In this document: one piece after another, positions 62,195 through 64,000 of the stretch
How positions within the stretch are numbered: position 1 is the first letter of the stretch
How the letters are laid out: each line of letters starts with the position of its first letter
Assembly (NCBI GenBank): GCA_964057225.1
Contig: OZ059896.1
Location: 17,852,501-17,916,500 of the forward strand
Origin: Auanema rhodensis
Taxonomy: Eukaryota; Nematoda; Chromadorea; Rhabditida; Rhabditidae
Length of the DNA: 64,000 nt
Reading direction: 5' to 3'
Translations under genes and position numbers: made by a program
Notes under the pieces: generated by a model
Seen by the model: the letters and a program-made list of their open reading frames with translations, nothing else
Databases searched by the model: none
What the model was told of the DNA's origin: nothing

Positions 62195-63488
62195 ATGGTA
62201 GTGCGTAAAGTTTGGTTGATCCCTGTTATGGCTGTTACAACATCCACCTTGGGAATGTTATCCGGGTGAGTTTTTTTATTTCATCCTTGTTCTTATTTAT
62301 TTTTGGAGATTTAAATGATTTTTTTGATCATTTAAGCTATTTGATTGGAAATTTAAATGGCCACATACAATCATGGATTCCATTTATAAGGTTTTAAACA
62401 ACGCTTTTTTCGTTTAAAATTTGAATTATTGATTATGTTATAGTGATGGTGGTGCTTATGCCCCAGAAAGCTGTATTTTTTCACAATTGTTGAATATTTC
62501 CGCATTTTTCTGTAGGATTTAGCTTAAATTCAAAATTTTAATATATACTCTTTCTAGTGATTCTAACATTTTATTTTCGTCATAGACAAACAGTAGAATA
62601 TTATGGTCATCGATTACATTGGGAAGGAAATTCGTGAGTACATATAATATTGAATAATCATACAATAATTTATATTTTAAAGCTGGAGAATCAGTTCTTT
62701 GATCATCATGTGGATAGGAATATTTAGTGCAATTGCTCTCACAGTTGTTGCCAACTTTCCGGAAACTGAAGCTCTAACTGTACATAACATAGCTGCGGCT
62801 GTAACATTTTTGACTCAAATCATTTATGGATGGGGACAAGTTATGATTGGGTGAGAGAAAACTATCCATATGTCTTATCTTCAAATTTAAATAATTTGTT
62901 TTAAGTTTTGTGATGATTCCTCGAATGGCTTCTATGTTTGTTAACTTCATCCGTTTAGCTTTGATCATAATTGCTACCACATTTCTTGTATTCCGTCAGC
63001 ACAACTTTTGAATAGTTCGGGAAAAAATTGTTTTTAATTTCAGATGAAGTAACTTTGAATTTACATCCATTCAGTGGGAATTCTACAGTTGGTTATGAAC
63101 CCGTGGCTGACAGAGGATATCATAAAACAGTCAGTTTTCTTGAAATTCTTTATTACAAGTTTAATCTTATAGCTTTCTCCTAATCATACCATAGCCACAA
63201 GTACAGAATGGCTTATGGTATTAGCTTTACAATTCTTTATTCTAACGTTTGTGGCTGAGTTACGATTTGCTTATGCTCATGTACCTCGAATAGTATTCTG
63301 TCGATCAGCATCAGTATTAGGATGCTCTGCTGGTATGTAATGATTAATAATTAATATTATGGAAAAATTATAATTTATTTGATATTTTAGTTCCACAACA
63401 TGTTAAAATTGTACATATTCCATCATCAAATGTTGGACAACATGAAGAAACGCATGAAACTACTGCTATAGATGATAACACACAATAG
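62195..63488 (+). CDS. DRAM/TMEM150 (Frag1/DRAM/Sfk1) family membrane protein
   Basis: Nine exons (62195-62265, 62337-62390, 62444-62511, 62558-62633, 62683-62850, 62906-62994, 63044-63129, 63173-63332, 63391-63488) join in frame to 289 residues. Six hydrophobic helices fit the family: VWLIPVMAVTTSTLGMLSG, SQLLNISAFFLILTFYF, LIIMWIGIFSAIALTVVANF, AAVTFLTQIIYGWGQVMIG, FIRLALIIIATTFLVF and LMVLALQFFILTFVAEL. Family signatures are ISDGGAYAPESCIFSQLLN-like sequence after helix 1 (FIS-DGGAYAPESCIFSQ), then FRHRQTVEYYGH, and VANFPETEALTVHNIAA. Relatives act at the plasma membrane (Sfk1, TMEM150) or lysosome (DRAM, autophagy), so the exact location here is open. Exon 4 must begin after TTTCTAG at 62557; a later CATAG (about 62585) would lose the conserved TFYFRHR and put a stop in frame. 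The last 70 residues are hydrophilic and probably cytoplasmic. Confidence 0.93.
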
Positions 63489-63727
63489 CCATATCCGAAG
63501 ATAGAAAATGTATTTGTGTATAATAGTTCAATTACGGGTCATTTGTTGTAATTGTGATGAAATTCTATACTTTCAGTTTTTAATTTCTTTTCATAACAAA
63601 TAAAACATTCAACTATTAACCGACTTTAAACATATTTCTATAGTTGTAGTACGAATTATTTTCTTGGCCACATTTCACCAGCTTGTAGTGCTCTACCACT
63701 TTGATTGTTTAATTTACTTCACATTTT
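63489..63727. other. Convergent spacer with DRAM-like polyadenylation signal
   Basis: 240 bases between stops of convergent genes. AATAAA at 63599-63604, 111 bases after the TAG, fits the DRAM-like polyadenylation signal. A minus-strand stretch at about 63663-63719 reads like a protein end (NNQSGRALQAGEMWPRK, stop) but is out of phase with the visible upstream exon. Confidence 0.5.
63599..63604 (+). terminator. Polyadenylation signal of the DRAM-like gene
   Basis: AATAAA in ACAAATAAAACATTC, 111 bases downstream of the TAG at 63486-63488. Confidence 0.65.
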
Positions 63728-64000
63728 CTATGAATTAGATTTATAATTCTGTAGATATGTTTGTCAATATTTCAATGTTTCAATGATTACAAATAAGAAA
63801 ATTATCTTCAAATTTACAATGAAATAATTTATTTTTTTAATTGTTTTAATTCCTTAGCTTTTAGAGAAACAACCTATAATATGATTAAAAGGTTATAAAA
63901 CTATATTTGATTTTATCAAAGTTACCCGTTGGAAATTTTTCGATTTCAAGCATTGTTTACACATTGGTTTATCATCCATACATGCAACTGTATCTGTATA
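63728..64000 (-). CDS. Cysteine-rich, possibly LIM-type protein, C-terminal exons (partial)
   Basis: The gene enters from the right edge. The exon at 64000-63926 reads YTDTVACMDDKPMCKQCLKS plus KNFQR in one open frame, then a GTAACT donor in phase 0. The next acceptor, ATATCTACAG, gives a short final exon (63748-63728) reading NYKSNS and a stop. The pattern D-x-K-P-x-C-x-x-C resembles the zinc-binding end of a LIM domain (compare the DxKPVCxxCY sequences of PET-LIM and PINCH proteins), but only one such half-site is visible, so other zinc-finger types are possible. The upstream part lies outside the window. An alternative, slightly further downstream end is discussed under findings. Confidence 0.5.

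Noticed and set aside
1-64000. CRISPR arrays, prophage, operon-type bacterial genes
   Set aside because: None seen; the gene structure is eukaryotic throughout and the direct repeats are simple-sequence arrays.

Overview
The window looks like chromosomal DNA of an AT-rich free-living or parasitic nematode, most likely rhabditid-like. The evidence is short GT-AG introns (45-60 bases in the metabolic gene), T-rich branch regions ending in TTTCAG or TTTTAG, unpaired 3' splice sites a few bases upstream of several start codons (the expected signature of spliced-leader trans-splicing), a nematode Str-type chemoreceptor, a class 2 'lips'-type lipase and a nematode-style globin. Genus and species cannot be read from the sequence. 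No prokaryotic, viral or organellar gene was found.

Layout from left to right: a small secreted or neuropeptide-like gene (2263-3018, +); a globin (3694-5153, -); about 10 kb without recognisable genes; a very large FERM plus CUPID gene orthologous to vertebrate FRMD4A/B (15259-42395, +), with 20 exons that join without a single frame break and an 18.6 kb intron; then a minus-strand row of a seven-helix chemoreceptor (43733-45819), a secreted Ly-6/three-finger protein with an acidic repeat tail (47250-49405) and a secreted lipase (50588-53112); a 3.8 kb divergent intergenic region; mitochondrial 2-oxoglutarate dehydrogenase E1 (56972-60967, +, 21 exons); a DRAM/Frag1-type six-helix membrane protein (62195-63488, +); and the last exons of a cysteine-rich, possibly LIM-type, gene that runs off the right edge (-).

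The gene models were assembled by hand by joining exons at GT-AG boundaries and checking phase. Coding totals come to whole codons for FRMD4 (1034 aa), OGDH (1020 aa), lipase (326 aa), chemoreceptor (318 aa), three-finger protein (338 aa), DRAM-like (289 aa) and globin (221 aa).

The genes do not form an obvious pathway or operon; spacings are mostly above 1 kb. The most unusual aspects are the contrast between micro-introns in OGDH and giant pyrimidine-skewed introns in FRMD4, the density of (GA)n/(CT)n arrays, the repeat tail of the three-finger protein, and a few unexplained open or structured islands inside the giant introns.
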